NCBI GenBank assembly: GCA_002709405.1
Contig: PAQV01000037.1
Span: 1-64,000 of the forward strand
Source of the DNA: Paracoccaceae bacterium
GTDB taxonomy: Bacteria; Pseudomonadota; Alphaproteobacteria; Rhodobacterales; Rhodobacteraceae
Direction: 5' to 3'
DNA length: 64,000 nt
The notes below the pieces were generated by a model, which had not been told where the DNA came from, searched no databases, and saw nothing but the letters and a program-made list of their open reading frames with translations. The position numbers and the translations under genes are program-made. This document shows, piece by piece, positions 36,251 to 45,111 of this stretch (positions within the stretch are counted from its first letter, which is position 1; the number at the start of each line of letters is the position of its first letter).

Positions 36251-36264
36251 ATCACGCGTTTGCC

Positions 36265-36918
36265 CTAGACCGCCGGTAACAGGACACCGAAACTCCGCTT
36301 GATATCGTCCTGCAAGGCGGCTTCGGCGGCCGCAATGTCGCCGGCTTCCAGCGCGGCCAGGATTTCCACGTGGTGCGCATGTTCTTCCAGCTCCTGCGCC
36401 GCCGCCTCGTGGATGATGCGGTTGAGGTAGGCCCCGTATTGCAGCCACAGCGCCTCGATCATCGGCAACAGGACCTCGGACCCCGATAGCCGATAAAGCG
36501 TGAAGTGAAAGTCGTAGTTGGCCTCCAGGTCAGGCCCCTGCAAATCGGGCCGGCGCGGCTGGTCGATGATGGCCCGCAAGCCCGCGATGTCCCCGGGGCC
36601 CATCGACTGCGCCGCCTGCCGCAGCACCAGCCCTTCCAGCGCCAGCCGGGCCGACATCAGGTCCTTCATCCGCCGTTCGTCGAAGGGCGGGACCTCCAGC
36701 TTGCGGCTGGGGGTGTCGACAAAGGCACCCTCGGCCACCAGGCGGCGCACCGCCTCGCGCACGGGCGTCATCGAGGTGCCCAGCTGGTCGGCCAGGGTGC
36801 GCAAGCTGACCACCGTGCCGGGCGCGAATTCCCCCCGCATGAAGGCCCCGCGCAAGGCGGAATAGGCGCTTTCGCGCAGCTTGGACTGCTCGATCTTCTG
36901 AATGCGCGGTCCGTCCAT
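36265..36918 (-). CDS. GntR-family regulator with FCD effector domain
   Basis: This 217-residue protein has the GntR winged helix (LRTLADQLGTSMTPVREAVRRLVAEG, residues ~39-64, shown in the family pattern MTPVREA) and an FCD domain with metal/ligand-type residues in NYDFHFTLYRLSG and HAHHVEILAALEAGD. It is divergent from the TIGR04076-like/AKR/Liv operon and is its likely regulator. Confidence 0.92.
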   Translation of the reverse strand: MDGPRIQKIEQSKLRESAYSALRGAFMRGEFAPGTVVSLRTLADQLGTSMTPVREAVRRLVAEGAFVDTPSRKLEVPPFDERRMKDLMSARLALEGLVLRQAAQSMGPGDIAGLRAIIDQPRRPDLQGPDLEANYDFHFTLYRLSGSEVLLPMIEALWLQYGAYLNRIIHEAAAQELEEHAHHVEILAALEAGDIAAAEAALQDDIKRSFGVLLPAV

Positions 36919-36989
36919 GGCGCGTGTGCCTCAATCCTGTGCAAGGGCCGTGATCGCCCAAGTCTATCCCAGTGGAAGTGATGGACAAG

Positions 36990-37025
36990 CCAATTACATC
37001 GCATCAAATATAAAATATCACAGTT
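36990..37025. promoter_or_regulatory. AT-rich promoter patch between GntR and the AKR/Liv operon
   Basis: The stretch around 36990-37025 (ATCGCATCAAATATAAAATATC) is the only AT-rich part of the 167-base gap and contains TATAAA and near-symmetric ATAT elements. It probably holds the divergent promoters and a GntR site; no exact operator can be read. Confidence 0.35.
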
Positions 37026-37085
37026 GAAGGGCGACTGGTCAAAGAACGGTCGATTCGACGGGACGGGACGGGAAACGGACAGCGC

Positions 37086-37460
37086 ATGACCAGTGAAAAA
37101 GGCTTTTGGCTGTATGACTTGCGGGTCGAAACCGTGCTGGACGGCCGCACGCCCGTCTGCCGCCATGTGGAAGGCGAAAGCTTTGCGGTCATTGGCGAAA
37201 CCCTGGTGTTCGACCGGATGGACCGGGTGTCGATGTATGCCCTGGCCGCCCTGCTGCCCCTGTTGCCGGCCAAGCAGCGGATGACCGACGACAACGACTG
37301 GATGAGCACCGACGCCGAAATCGCCTGCCCCGACCCCCATTGCGGCGCGCGCTTCCGCGTCACCCGCGAGGGCAAGCGCTGGTTCGGCCACGCGGAAACC
37401 ACCGGCCTGCCCGACCAGCGCGGCACGCCCTACTGGGACAAGAAGGACCCCCGAACATGA
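37086..37460 (+). CDS. Small conserved protein, TIGR04076-like
   Basis: This 124-residue soluble protein has a layout like TIGR04076 proteins: an N-terminal beta strand with C24 (RTPVCRHVEGESFAV), a hydrophobic YALAALLPLLPA helix and a CPDPHCGARFRV motif near residues 80-91. The paired cysteines could bind metal or be redox active. No function is established. It is coupled to the aldo-keto reductase gene by ATGA (37457-37460) and heads the operon behind a GntR gene. Confidence 0.8.
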   Translation: MTSEKGFWLYDLRVETVLDGRTPVCRHVEGESFAVIGETLVFDRMDRVSMYALAALLPLLPAKQRMTDDNDWMSTDAEIACPDPHCGARFRVTREGKRWFGHAETTGLPDQRGTPYWDKKDPRT

Positions 37461-38542
37461 CGAACGTGGAAACCATCCGGCTGCGCCCCGGTCACGAAAT
37501 CTCGCGCGTCATCAAGGGATGCTGGCAACTGGCCGGCGATCACGGCTCTGTCGACCGCTCCGCCGCCATTGCCGACATGGAGGCCTTCCTGGACGCCGGC
37601 ATCACGACCTTCGACTGTGCCGACATCTACACCGGCGTCGAAGAGATGATCGGCGAATTCATTGCCGACGTGCGCCGCCGCCGGGGGGCCTCGGTGGCCA
37701 ACCGGGCGCTGGTGCATACGAAACTGGTGCCCGACCTGGGCCTGCTGCCGACGATCACGCCCGAGCAGGTCGAGGCCATCGTCGACCGCTCGCTGAAGCG
37801 GCTGCAGATCGACCGGCTGAACCTGGTGCAGTTCTTCTGGTGGGACATGGCCCAGGGCAATGCGGTCGACCAGCTGGACGTGCTGCGGCGGTGCCAGGAG
37901 AAGGGCAAGATCGCCAACCTGGGCGTCACCAACTGGGAATACACCAACATTGCCAGGTTCACCGACGCGGGCTTCGACATCGCCTCGGCCCAGGTGCAAT
38001 ATTCGGTGCTGGATCACCGGCCGGAAAACGGGCTGGCCGATTGGGCGGCCGATCACGACATGCAGATCCTGTGCTATGGCACTCTGGCCGGCGGCTTCCT
38101 GACGGAAAAGTGGCTGGGCGAGGCAGATCCGGGCTTTGTCTTCGAGAACCGCTCGCTGATCAAGTACCGCCTGATCATCGACGAATTCGGGCCCTGGGAG
38201 GTGTTCCAGGCCCTGCTGCGGGCCCTGAAGGCGGTGGGCGACAAGCACGGCGTGTCGCTGTCGTCGGTGGCCACGCGCTGGGTGCTGGACCGCCCGCAGG
38301 TCGCCGCGGCCATCGTCGGCGCGCGCTATGCCCGCCACCTGCCGATGACGCTTGAGGTCTTCGACTTTGCGCTCGACGACGAGGACCGGGCCACCATCCG
38401 GGCCGTGCTGGACCAGGCCAAGGGGCCGAACGGGCCGGTCTACGGGCTGGAAGGCGACCGCAGCGGGCGGCATGGCCGGATCATGAAATACAACCTGAAC
38501 ACCAAGCCCGACGACACGGTGCTTGGCACGGCCGATGGCTGA
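37457..38542 (+). CDS. Aldo/keto reductase family protein
   Basis: This 361-residue TIM-barrel protein has D53 and Y58 (FDCADIYTG) and K89 (VHTKLVP) of the aldo-keto reductase tetrad. The fourth residue, normally His in 'qxHxxD', lies in NLVQFFWWD and reads Phe, so the proton relay is altered. The C-terminal NADPH-binding region (VATRWVLDRPQVAAAIVG) is present. It overlaps the LivG-like gene by eight bases. Confidence 0.9.
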   Translation: MTNVETIRLRPGHEISRVIKGCWQLAGDHGSVDRSAAIADMEAFLDAGITTFDCADIYTGVEEMIGEFIADVRRRRGASVANRALVHTKLVPDLGLLPTITPEQVEAIVDRSLKRLQIDRLNLVQFFWWDMAQGNAVDQLDVLRRCQEKGKIANLGVTNWEYTNIARFTDAGFDIASAQVQYSVLDHRPENGLADWAADHDMQILCYGTLAGGFLTEKWLGEADPGFVFENRSLIKYRLIIDEFGPWEVFQALLRALKAVGDKHGVSLSSVATRWVLDRPQVAAAIVGARYARHLPMTLEVFDFALDDEDRATIRAVLDQAKGPNGPVYGLEGDRSGRHGRIMKYNLNTKPDDTVLGTADG

Positions 38543-39308
38543 GCCGATCCTTGATATCCGGGACCTGACCCGCGCCTTCGGGCCGTTCAAGGCGGTCGAC
38601 GGCGTGTCGCTGTCGATCGCGCGGGGGACGATCACCGGGCTGATCGGGCCGAACGGGGCGGGCAAGTCGACCCTGTTCAACGTGCTAACCGGAGAGCTGG
38701 CGCCCACCGCAGGCACCGTCGCGCTGAACGGGCAGGACGTGACCGGGCTGTCCCCCGACCGGCTGTTCGTGGCGGGGATGGGCCGGACATTCCAGATCCC
38801 CCGGCCCTTTGCCCGCATGTCGGTGCTGGAAAACCTGATGCTCGCGCCCCAGGGCCAGGCCGGAGAGACCCTGCCGAGCCTCTTCCTGTCCCCCGGCAAG
38901 GTCCGCAAGCAGGAACGCCAGCTGCGCGACAGGGCGCGCGAGGTGCTGGAGTTCGTGACGCTCGGCGCGCTGGCCGATCACCCGGCGGGCAAGATCTCGG
39001 GCGGGCAGATGAAGCTGCTGGAATTGGCCCGCGTGCTGATGGGCGATCCCGAGCTGATCCTGCTGGACGAACCGGCGGCGGGGGTGAACCCGACCCTGAC
39101 GGGCATCCTGATCGAGAAAATCGAAGAGCTGAACCGGCAGGGCAAGACCTTCGTCATCATCGAACACGACATGGATTTCATCATGAGCCATTGCGACCCG
39201 GTGATCGCCCTGGCCGAGGGGAAGGTTATCTTCCAGGGCAGCGCCTCGGACGCCCAGGCCAACCCGCTGCTGCTGGACGCCTACCTGGGAGGGCCCGTTC
39301 ATGGCTGA
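38535..39308 (+). CDS. livG: Branched-chain-type ABC importer ATPase (LivG-like)
   Basis: This 257-residue ATPase has Walker A GPNGAGKST, signature ISGGQMK, Walker B LLDEPAAGVNP and the LivG-typical H-loop IEHDMDFIM. It pairs with the LivF-like protein encoded next. Substrate class may be branched-chain amino acids, amides or urea; the binding protein does not settle this. Confidence 0.93.
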   Translation: MAEPILDIRDLTRAFGPFKAVDGVSLSIARGTITGLIGPNGAGKSTLFNVLTGELAPTAGTVALNGQDVTGLSPDRLFVAGMGRTFQIPRPFARMSVLENLMLAPQGQAGETLPSLFLSPGKVRKQERQLRDRAREVLEFVTLGALADHPAGKISGGQMKLLELARVLMGDPELILLDEPAAGVNPTLTGILIEKIEELNRQGKTFVIIEHDMDFIMSHCDPVIALAEGKVIFQGSASDAQANPLLLDAYLGGPVHG

Positions 39309-40050
39309 CCCGATCCTGACCGCCCCGATCCTGACAGCCCGTGCCGTCACCGCGGGCTACGTGACCGGCCTGCCGATCCTGCGCGAGGTGTCGATCGACG
39401 TGGCCGAGGCCTCGGTCACCGTGATCATCGGGCCGAACGGGGCCGGCAAGTCGACGCTGATCAAGGCGATTGCCGGGCTGGTCCCGGTGTCATCGGGCGC
39501 GATCACCCTGGGCGGCACCGACATCACCAATATCGCGCCCCATGCCATGGCCGCGCACGCCATGGCCTATGTGCCCCAGACCGACAACATCTTCCGCAGC
39601 CTGACCATCCGCGAGAACCTGGAACTGGCCCTGCGCCGGGCGGGATCGGCCCGCAAGGCCCGGCTCGACAAGCTATACGACATGTTCCCGCCCCTGGCCC
39701 AAAAGCGTGACGAAAAGGCCGGGGCGCTGTCGGGCGGCCAGCGCCAGTTCCTGGCCGTGGCCAATGCCCTGGCGGTCAACCCGCGCCTGGTGCTGATGGA
39801 CGAACCCTCGGCCGGGCTGTCGCCCAAGGCCGCGCAAGAGGTCCTGGGCATGGCCCGCGACCTGACCCGCGACGGGGTGACCATCCTGCTGGTGGAACAG
39901 AACGTCACCCAGGCCCTGAAACTGGCCGATCATTGCTACATCCTGGCCGAGGGCCGCAACCAGGTGGACGGCAAGGCGGCCGATCTACTGGGCGACCCGG
40001 TCGTGGCCGACATCTACCTGGGCGGCAAACGCGTGAGGGCCACGACATGA
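39301..40050 (+). CDS. livF: Branched-chain-type ABC importer ATPase (LivF-like)
   Basis: This 249-residue ATPase has Walker A GPNGAGKST, signature LSGGQRQ, Walker B LMDEPSAGLSP and the LivF-typical LLVEQNVTQAL. It overlaps LivG by eight bases. Its last codons lie in the first copy of a three-fold tandem repeat. Confidence 0.93.
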   Translation: MADPILTAPILTARAVTAGYVTGLPILREVSIDVAEASVTVIIGPNGAGKSTLIKAIAGLVPVSSGAITLGGTDITNIAPHAMAAHAMAYVPQTDNIFRSLTIRENLELALRRAGSARKARLDKLYDMFPPLAQKRDEKAGALSGGQRQFLAVANALAVNPRLVLMDEPSAGLSPKAAQEVLGMARDLTRDGVTILLVEQNVTQALKLADHCYILAEGRNQVDGKAADLLGDPVVADIYLGGKRVRATT

Positions 40051-40096
40051 AACGCGTGAGGGGCCACGACATGAAACGCGTAGGGGCCACGACATG
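40027..40096 (+). repeat. Three tandem copies of a 23-24-bp unit at the livF-livH junction
   Basis: The unit AAACGCGTGAGG then GCCACGACATG occurs at 40027-40049, 40050-40073 and 40074-40096, differing by one G insertion or loss. Each copy ends in an ATG; the third ATG is the livH start and the first overlaps the livF stop (ATGA). The first ATG (40047) opens a 16-codon frame that terminates over the livH start. The repeat looks like slippage of a coupling junction. Confidence 0.9.
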
Positions 40097-41008
40097 ATCC
40101 AAAGCCTTCTCGACGGGATCCTCGTGGGCGCGATCTATTCGCTGGGCGCCATCGGGCTGACCATGGTCATGCACATGCTGCGCTTTGCCAATTTCTCCCA
40201 CGCAGAGCTGCTGTCCGTCGGCGCCTATTGCGCGCTGGTCTTCGACCGGCTGTTCGAGGGCCTCTTGCCGGTCATCGCCAACAACATCGGCCCGCTGTCG
40301 CTGACCTGGGCCCTGCTGCTGGCCATGCTGGTGTCGATGGGCGTGACCGGGCTGACCGCCATGGCCATCGACCGGCTGATCTTTCGCCGGGTGCGCGAGC
40401 GTGGCGTGCCCCAGTCGATGGTCTTCGCCTCCTTCGGCGTGGCCCTGGTCATCCGCAACGTGATCGGCCTGATCTTCGGGCTCAGCCCGACGTTTTACAG
40501 CAACGACATCGCCTTCGCCATGATCCTGTCCCAGGACCCGCTGATCCTGGTCAAGCCCGACCAGGTCTTCGTGCTGATTGCGGCCCTCATCTGCATGGGC
40601 ATCCTGCACCTGGTCCTGTCGCGCACCACCTTCGGCTATGCCCTGCGCGCGGTGGCCGAAAACCCATCGCTCGCCCAGGTCAACGGCATCCGGCTGAAGG
40701 CCATCATCGCCGCCGTCTGGCTGATCGGAGGCGGGCTGGCCGCCGCCGCCGGCGTCCTTTACGGGCTGACCAACCAGATCACGCCCCTGATGGGCAACGA
40801 CCTGCTGCTGCCCGTCTTCGCGGCCACCATCGCCGGCGGCATCGGATCGGTCTACGGCGCGGTGGCCGGAGGGTTCCTTGTCGGCATCGCCGCCAACCTG
40901 GCCATGCTGGTCGTGCCCTCGGGCTACAGCCCGTCCTTTCCCTTCCTGATCATCCTCGTCGTGCTGATGGTCCGGCCCAACGGTCTTCTGGGCGAGGAGC
41001 GCACATGA
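40094..41008 (+). CDS. livH: Branched-chain-type ABC importer permease (LivH-like)
   Basis: This 304-residue permease has about eight helices and the LivH-like segments LLDGILVGAIYSLGAIGLTMV and VYGAVAGGFLVGIAANL. The start is the third ATG of the tandem repeat. It overlaps LivM by ATGA. Confidence 0.93.
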   Translation: MIQSLLDGILVGAIYSLGAIGLTMVMHMLRFANFSHAELLSVGAYCALVFDRLFEGLLPVIANNIGPLSLTWALLLAMLVSMGVTGLTAMAIDRLIFRRVRERGVPQSMVFASFGVALVIRNVIGLIFGLSPTFYSNDIAFAMILSQDPLILVKPDQVFVLIAALICMGILHLVLSRTTFGYALRAVAENPSLAQVNGIRLKAIIAAVWLIGGGLAAAAGVLYGLTNQITPLMGNDLLLPVFAATIAGGIGSVYGAVAGGFLVGIAANLAMLVVPSGYSPSFPFLIILVVLMVRPNGLLGEERT

Positions 41009-41991
41009 TCGGCGTCCTGTCCTACCTGGTGTTCTTCGCCACCATGGCCTCGATCCTGGCCATCGCCGTGCTGGGGCTGAACCTGCAATGGGGCAACACG
41101 GGGCTGTTCAACGGCGGCGTGGCGGCCTTCTTCGGGATGGGCGCCTATGTGACGCTGATCCTTGGCGGCCTGCCCCAGCCCGACCGGCTGGGCGGCTTCG
41201 CCCTGCCCTACCTGCTGGCCCTGCTGGGGGGCGGCGCGGGGGCCGGGCTGCTGGCCTGGGTCGTCGGGCGCTGCACCCTGCACCTGCGCCACGATTACCT
41301 GGCCATCGCCACCTTCGGCATTGCCATCACCTTTGAAAACGTCGCCCGCAACGCGTCCTGGCTGACCGGAGGCGCCCAGGGCCTGCGCGGGTTCGAAAAG
41401 CCCCTGCAGGACACGTTCGGCGCGGGGCTGAGCTATAACGCGGGCTTCCTGGCCTTCGTGCTGTGCGTGCTGGCCCTGGTCTACCTGTTCCTCGAACGGC
41501 TGGTCGCCTCGCCCTTCGGACGCCTGCTGCGCGGCATCCGCGAAGACGAAACCGCCGCGCGGTCGCTGGGCAAGGCCCCGGCCCGCATCCGCCTGACCGC
41601 CTTTGTCACCGGGGCCGTCATCTTGGGTCTGTCGGGCGGGCTGTTCGCCACCTTCTACGGTTTCGTCAGCCCGCAGGACGTGCTGCCCATCCTGACCTTC
41701 CAGATCTGGGCCATGCTGATCGTCGGCGGGTCAGGCAACAACCTGGGCGCCATCATCGGCACGGTCCTGGTCTGGGCCGCCTGGACGCTGAGCGGCTGGG
41801 CCCTGTCGCGCTTTGCCCCGCTCGACATGCAGCTTTACACCGGCTCGATCCAGTACATCCTGATCGGGTCCGTCATCGTCGCCATGCTGTTCTGGAGACC
41901 TCAGGGTCTGTTCCCGGAACGCCTTCTGATTTCAAGACCAGCAAGATCCCGGGGCACGACCTCCGGGCAAACAGGGAGTACTGACACGTGA
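41005..41991 (+). CDS. livM: Branched-chain-type ABC importer permease (LivM-like)
   Basis: This 328-residue permease has LivM features: LGLNLQWGNTGLFNGGVAAFFG, HLRHDYLAIATFGIAITFENV and RLLRGIREDETAARSLGK. The in-frame extension upstream is a shadow of livH. It ends in GTGA overlapping the binding-protein start. Confidence 0.92.
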   Translation: MIGVLSYLVFFATMASILAIAVLGLNLQWGNTGLFNGGVAAFFGMGAYVTLILGGLPQPDRLGGFALPYLLALLGGGAGAGLLAWVVGRCTLHLRHDYLAIATFGIAITFENVARNASWLTGGAQGLRGFEKPLQDTFGAGLSYNAGFLAFVLCVLALVYLFLERLVASPFGRLLRGIREDETAARSLGKAPARIRLTAFVTGAVILGLSGGLFATFYGFVSPQDVLPILTFQIWAMLIVGGSGNNLGAIIGTVLVWAAWTLSGWALSRFAPLDMQLYTGSIQYILIGSVIVAMLFWRPQGLFPERLLISRPARSRGTTSGQTGSTDT

Positions 41992-43244
41992 CAACGACAC
42001 TCAAGACATTCGGCGCGGGCCTGGCCCTTGGCCTCTCTGCCCTGGCCAGCGGGGCCGCCGCGCAATCCTGCGAGGTCAAGATCGGCGGGATCTTCCCGAC
42101 ATCGGTCGACTGGGGCCGGCCGATCGCCGAAACCGCCAAGTTCGCCGTCGACCAGGTGAACGCGGGCGGAGGCATCAACGGCTGCACCGTCGATCTGCTG
42201 CTGCGCGATTCCCAAAGCGACCCCAAGGTCGGCGTCGATGCGGCCAAGGCGCTGGTCGACCTTGACGGGGTCAAGGTGCTGCTGGGGGCCGTCGGATCGG
42301 GCGTGTCGATGCCCATCCTGACCACCGTCGCCGTGCCCGCGGGCATCCCGGAATTCTCGTGCTGCTCGGCCGCCACGGCCTTTACCGCCCTGGCCGAGGA
42401 AGGCAAAAGCAAGGGCCTGTGGTTCCGCACCTATCCCACGACCGACGTGCAGGCCGCCGTCACCGCCAAGATCGTGGCCGACCAGGGCCTGGAAAAGGTG
42501 GCCATCTTCTACAAGAACGACGACTGGGGCCAGGATTATGCCAAGCTGCTGGCCGGCTACCTTGACCAGATGGGCGTGACCGTCACCGAAAGCGTCGCCG
42601 CCAATGCCGCGCAGCCGTCCTACCGGGCCGAGGTCACGACCGCCCTGGCCACCGCGCCCGACGGCATCGTGGGCCTTTTGTACCCGACCGAGGCCAGCGT
42701 GCTGATCCGCGAGTGGATCTCGCTTGGCGGGTCGCAGAAGATGGTGTTTTCCAACAGCCTGCGCTCGGATGAATTCCGCGAGGCGGTGGGCGACAAGTAC
42801 CTGACCCAGGCCGTGGGCATGGACAATGCCGCGCCCCGCGTGGCCAGCGCAGACGCCTTCGTGGCCAGCTACACCGAAAACTTCGGATCCGGCCCGAACG
42901 GCCCCGGCCTGCCCAACAGCTATGACGCGGCGATGATCGCCATGCTGGCCATGCAAGCGGCCGGCCCCGATGCCTCGGGCGCCGATATCGCCGCCGCCGT
43001 GGCCAAGGTCACCGACCCGGCCGGCACGCCCGTCACCGCCGATGCGGACGGCTTCGCCAAGGCGGCCGAGGTTCTCTCGGCCGGCGACACGGTGATGTAC
43101 CAGGGCGCGACGGGCAACGTCGTCTTCGACGCCAACGGCGACGTGGCCGCCCCCGCCGTGATGTGGAAGTTCACCGAAACCGGCACCGAAGAGGTGACCT
43201 ATTTCACCATGGAAGACGTCCGCTCGATGCTGACCGGCAACTGA
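41988..43244 (+). CDS. Liv-type extracytoplasmic binding protein
   Basis: This 418-residue periplasmic binding protein (family 6, leucine/amide type) begins with GTG 41988, preceded by CAGGGAGTACTG, and has a Sec signal ending near ASGAAAQS. The mature start CEVKIGGIFPTSVDWGRP and FAVDQVNAGGGING are typical. Placement after the permeases, not before the ATPases, is unusual but known in such operons. Confidence 0.91.
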   Translation: MTTTLKTFGAGLALGLSALASGAAAQSCEVKIGGIFPTSVDWGRPIAETAKFAVDQVNAGGGINGCTVDLLLRDSQSDPKVGVDAAKALVDLDGVKVLLGAVGSGVSMPILTTVAVPAGIPEFSCCSAATAFTALAEEGKSKGLWFRTYPTTDVQAAVTAKIVADQGLEKVAIFYKNDDWGQDYAKLLAGYLDQMGVTVTESVAANAAQPSYRAEVTTALATAPDGIVGLLYPTEASVLIREWISLGGSQKMVFSNSLRSDEFREAVGDKYLTQAVGMDNAAPRVASADAFVASYTENFGSGPNGPGLPNSYDAAMIAMLAMQAAGPDASGADIAAAVAKVTDPAGTPVTADADGFAKAAEVLSAGDTVMYQGATGNVVFDANGDVAAPAVMWKFTETGTEEVTYFTMEDVRSMLTGN

Positions 43245-43261
43245 GCGGCAAGGATCACGCA

Positions 43262-43927
43262 ATGGCCCTTGTTGTCAGCGTCATCGGCGCGGGCCGCATC
43301 GGCCGCCACGTGATCGACCATGTGACCGATGCGCCCTGGCTGCGGCCGGGGCGCGTCCTGACCCGGACCGAGGGGCCCGGCGCGTTCTGGACCACCCCCG
43401 CCGACATCATCATTGACGCCGCAGGGCCATCCGCCCTGCGGGCCCATGGGGCGGCCTGCCTGGCGCGCGCGGACCTGTGGACCGTCAGCGCGGCGGCGCT
43501 CGTCGACGACGGGTTCCGCCAGGACTTGCTGGATGTGGCACGGAACGCGGGCACCCGGCTTCGCCTCTTCGCGCCCTGGGTCGCGGGCATCGCCGAAATG
43601 CCCGCCGGCCACGCCACCCGCCTGGATCTGCGCATCTCGCGCCCCGGCTCTGGGGCGGAGTTCACCGGCCCGCTGCGCGCGGCGGCCCGGGCCTTTCCCG
43701 ACGAGCTGAACTTTGCGGTCGCCGCCGCCCTTTGCGGCCCGGGGATCGAGGCAACCCGGGTCGAGATGACCGACGCTGCCCCCCACAGGCTGGAGGCCAC
43801 GCTGCATGCGCCCGAAGGATCCTTCCGGTCCGAAATGACCTTTTCCGGCCAAGGCACGCACCCAACGGCGCTGGCCCTGATGGGCGCGCTGGACAGGGTG
43901 CAGCCGGGCCTGGGCTACGGCGCCTGA
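43262..43927 (+). CDS. Aspartate-dehydrogenase-like (NadX/DUF108) protein
   Basis: This 221-residue protein starts with a Rossmann fold (VSVIGAGRIGRHVID), and its C-terminal half has the aspartate dehydrogenase pattern NFAVAAALCGPGIEATRVEMTD followed by HRLEATLHAPEGSFRSEM. The family oxidises L-aspartate or makes it from oxaloacetate. Somewhat short for the family (usually ~250-270 residues). It starts 17 bases after the binding protein and may metabolise the imported amino acid. Confidence 0.82.
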   Translation: MALVVSVIGAGRIGRHVIDHVTDAPWLRPGRVLTRTEGPGAFWTTPADIIIDAAGPSALRAHGAACLARADLWTVSAAALVDDGFRQDLLDVARNAGTRLRLFAPWVAGIAEMPAGHATRLDLRISRPGSGAEFTGPLRAAARAFPDELNFAVAAALCGPGIEATRVEMTDAAPHRLEATLHAPEGSFRSEMTFSGQGTHPTALALMGALDRVQPGLGYGA

Positions 43928-43944
43928 CGGCCGGTCAACACGTC

Positions 43945-43967
43945 AAAAGCGCCCCAAGAAGGGACGC
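43945..43967 (-). terminator. Terminator of minCDE
   Basis: On the minus strand GCGTCCC-TTCTT-GGGGCGC forms a 7-bp stem (one G-T pair) followed by TTTT. It lies just past the minE stop, so an intrinsic terminator of the leftward min operon is likely. Confidence 0.6.
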
Positions 43968-43978
43968 CGGGACCCGGT

Positions 43979-44266
43979 TTACCCCCGGGCCGTGCGTTTG
44001 CGCGGCGCGTCGGCGGGGATCTCGATGTTGATCTCGATGCTGGAGATATCGGATCCCTTTTCCATGCGGATATCGACATCGTTGTCGGCGACCTGGACGT
44101 ATTTCCGGATCACCGCGATGACATCGTTCTGCAACTGGGGCAGGAAATCCGCCGTATCGGCACCCCGGCTCCGCTCGTGGGCGAGAAGGATCTGCAGGCG
44201 ATCCTTCGCGACCTGGGCCGACTGCTTCTGGCGGCGCGGTTTGAGAGAGAAACCGAACAGGCTCAT
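43979..44266 (-). CDS. minE: Cell division topological factor MinE
   Basis: This 95-residue protein drives MinD oscillation by stimulating its ATPase. The N-terminal membrane/MinD-interacting helix region is SLFGFSLKPRRQKQSAQVAKDRLQI-like, with RLQILLAHERS typical of MinE, and the C-terminal dimer domain has VIRKYVQVADNDVDIRM. Its ATG overlaps the MinD stop (ATGA). Confidence 0.96.
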   Translation of the reverse strand: MSLFGFSLKPRRQKQSAQVAKDRLQILLAHERSRGADTADFLPQLQNDVIAVIRKYVQVADNDVDIRMEKGSDISSIEINIEIPADAPRKRTARG

Positions 44267-45111
44267 GCCGTGCGCCCGAACAGTTTCTGCAGGAAGCCCG
44301 GACCGCGATCGGTTTCGACGCGCATCTCGATCTCTTCGCCGGTGATCCGCGCCACGGCGTCTTCATAGGCCGAGGCCGCCGCGCAGGGATCGCCCAGCAC
44401 CACCGGCGTGCCGATGTTGGACGCCCGCAGCACAGCCGGGCTTTCCGGCACGATGCCCAGAAGCGGCACGGCCAGGATTTCCAGCACGTCCTCGACGGTC
44501 ATCATCTCGCCCTTGTCGATCCGCGCCTGGTCATGGCGGGTCAGCAGGACACGGGCCGACACCGGTTCGTCGTCGCCGTTTTCCGCCCGCTTGGTCTTGG
44601 AGTTCAGCAGCCCCAGAACCCGGTCACTGTCGCGCACCGAGGACACCTCGGGGTTGGTCACGACGATCGCCTCGTCCGCGAAATACATCGCCATCTGGGC
44701 CCCGCGCTCGATCCCGGCCGGGCTGTCGCAGATGATGTAGTCGAACTCTTCCTTCAGCTCGTTCAGCACCGCCTCGACACCCTCCTGGGTCAGGGCGTCC
44801 TTGTCGCGGGTCTGCGAGGTCGGCAGGATGAACAGCGTGTCCAGCCGCTTGTCCTTGATCAGCGCCTGTTTCAGCCGGGCGTCGCCCTGGATCACGTTGA
44901 TGAAGTCGAACACCACCCGGCGTTCGCATCCCATGATCATGTCGAGGTTGCGCAGGCCCACGTCAAAGTCGATGACCACCGTCTTGTGGCCCAGCTTGGC
45001 CAGGCCCGCGGAAATCGCCGCGGCCGACGTGGTCTTGCCGACACCGCCCTTGCCCGAGGTGATCACGATGACCTTCCCCAGAGGTGCTTCCTCTTTCATT
45101 TGCGACGTCAT
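44263..45111 (-). CDS. minD: Septum site-determining ATPase MinD
   Basis: This 282-residue ParA/MinD-type ATPase has the deviant Walker A SGKGGVGKTT and Walker B VVIDFDVGLRNLDM. The C-terminal amphipathic membrane-targeting helix (GPGFLQKLFGR) is present. The start at 45111 (MTSQMKEE) shares a base with the minC stop (TGATG); an upstream ATG at 45129 is also in frame. Confidence 0.96.
   Translation of the reverse strand: MTSQMKEEAPLGKVIVITSGKGGVGKTTSAAAISAGLAKLGHKTVVIDFDVGLRNLDMIMGCERRVVFDFINVIQGDARLKQALIKDKRLDTLFILPTSQTRDKDALTQEGVEAVLNELKEEFDYIICDSPAGIERGAQMAMYFADEAIVVTNPEVSSVRDSDRVLGLLNSKTKRAENGDDEPVSARVLLTRHDQARIDKGEMMTVEDVLEILAVPLLGIVPESPAVLRASNIGTPVVLGDPCAAASAYEDAVARITGEEIEMRVETDRGPGFLQKLFGRTA

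Noticed and set aside
40027-40096. CRISPR array
   Set aside because: The units are contiguous, only three, and carry no spacers; they are tandem duplication of a start region.
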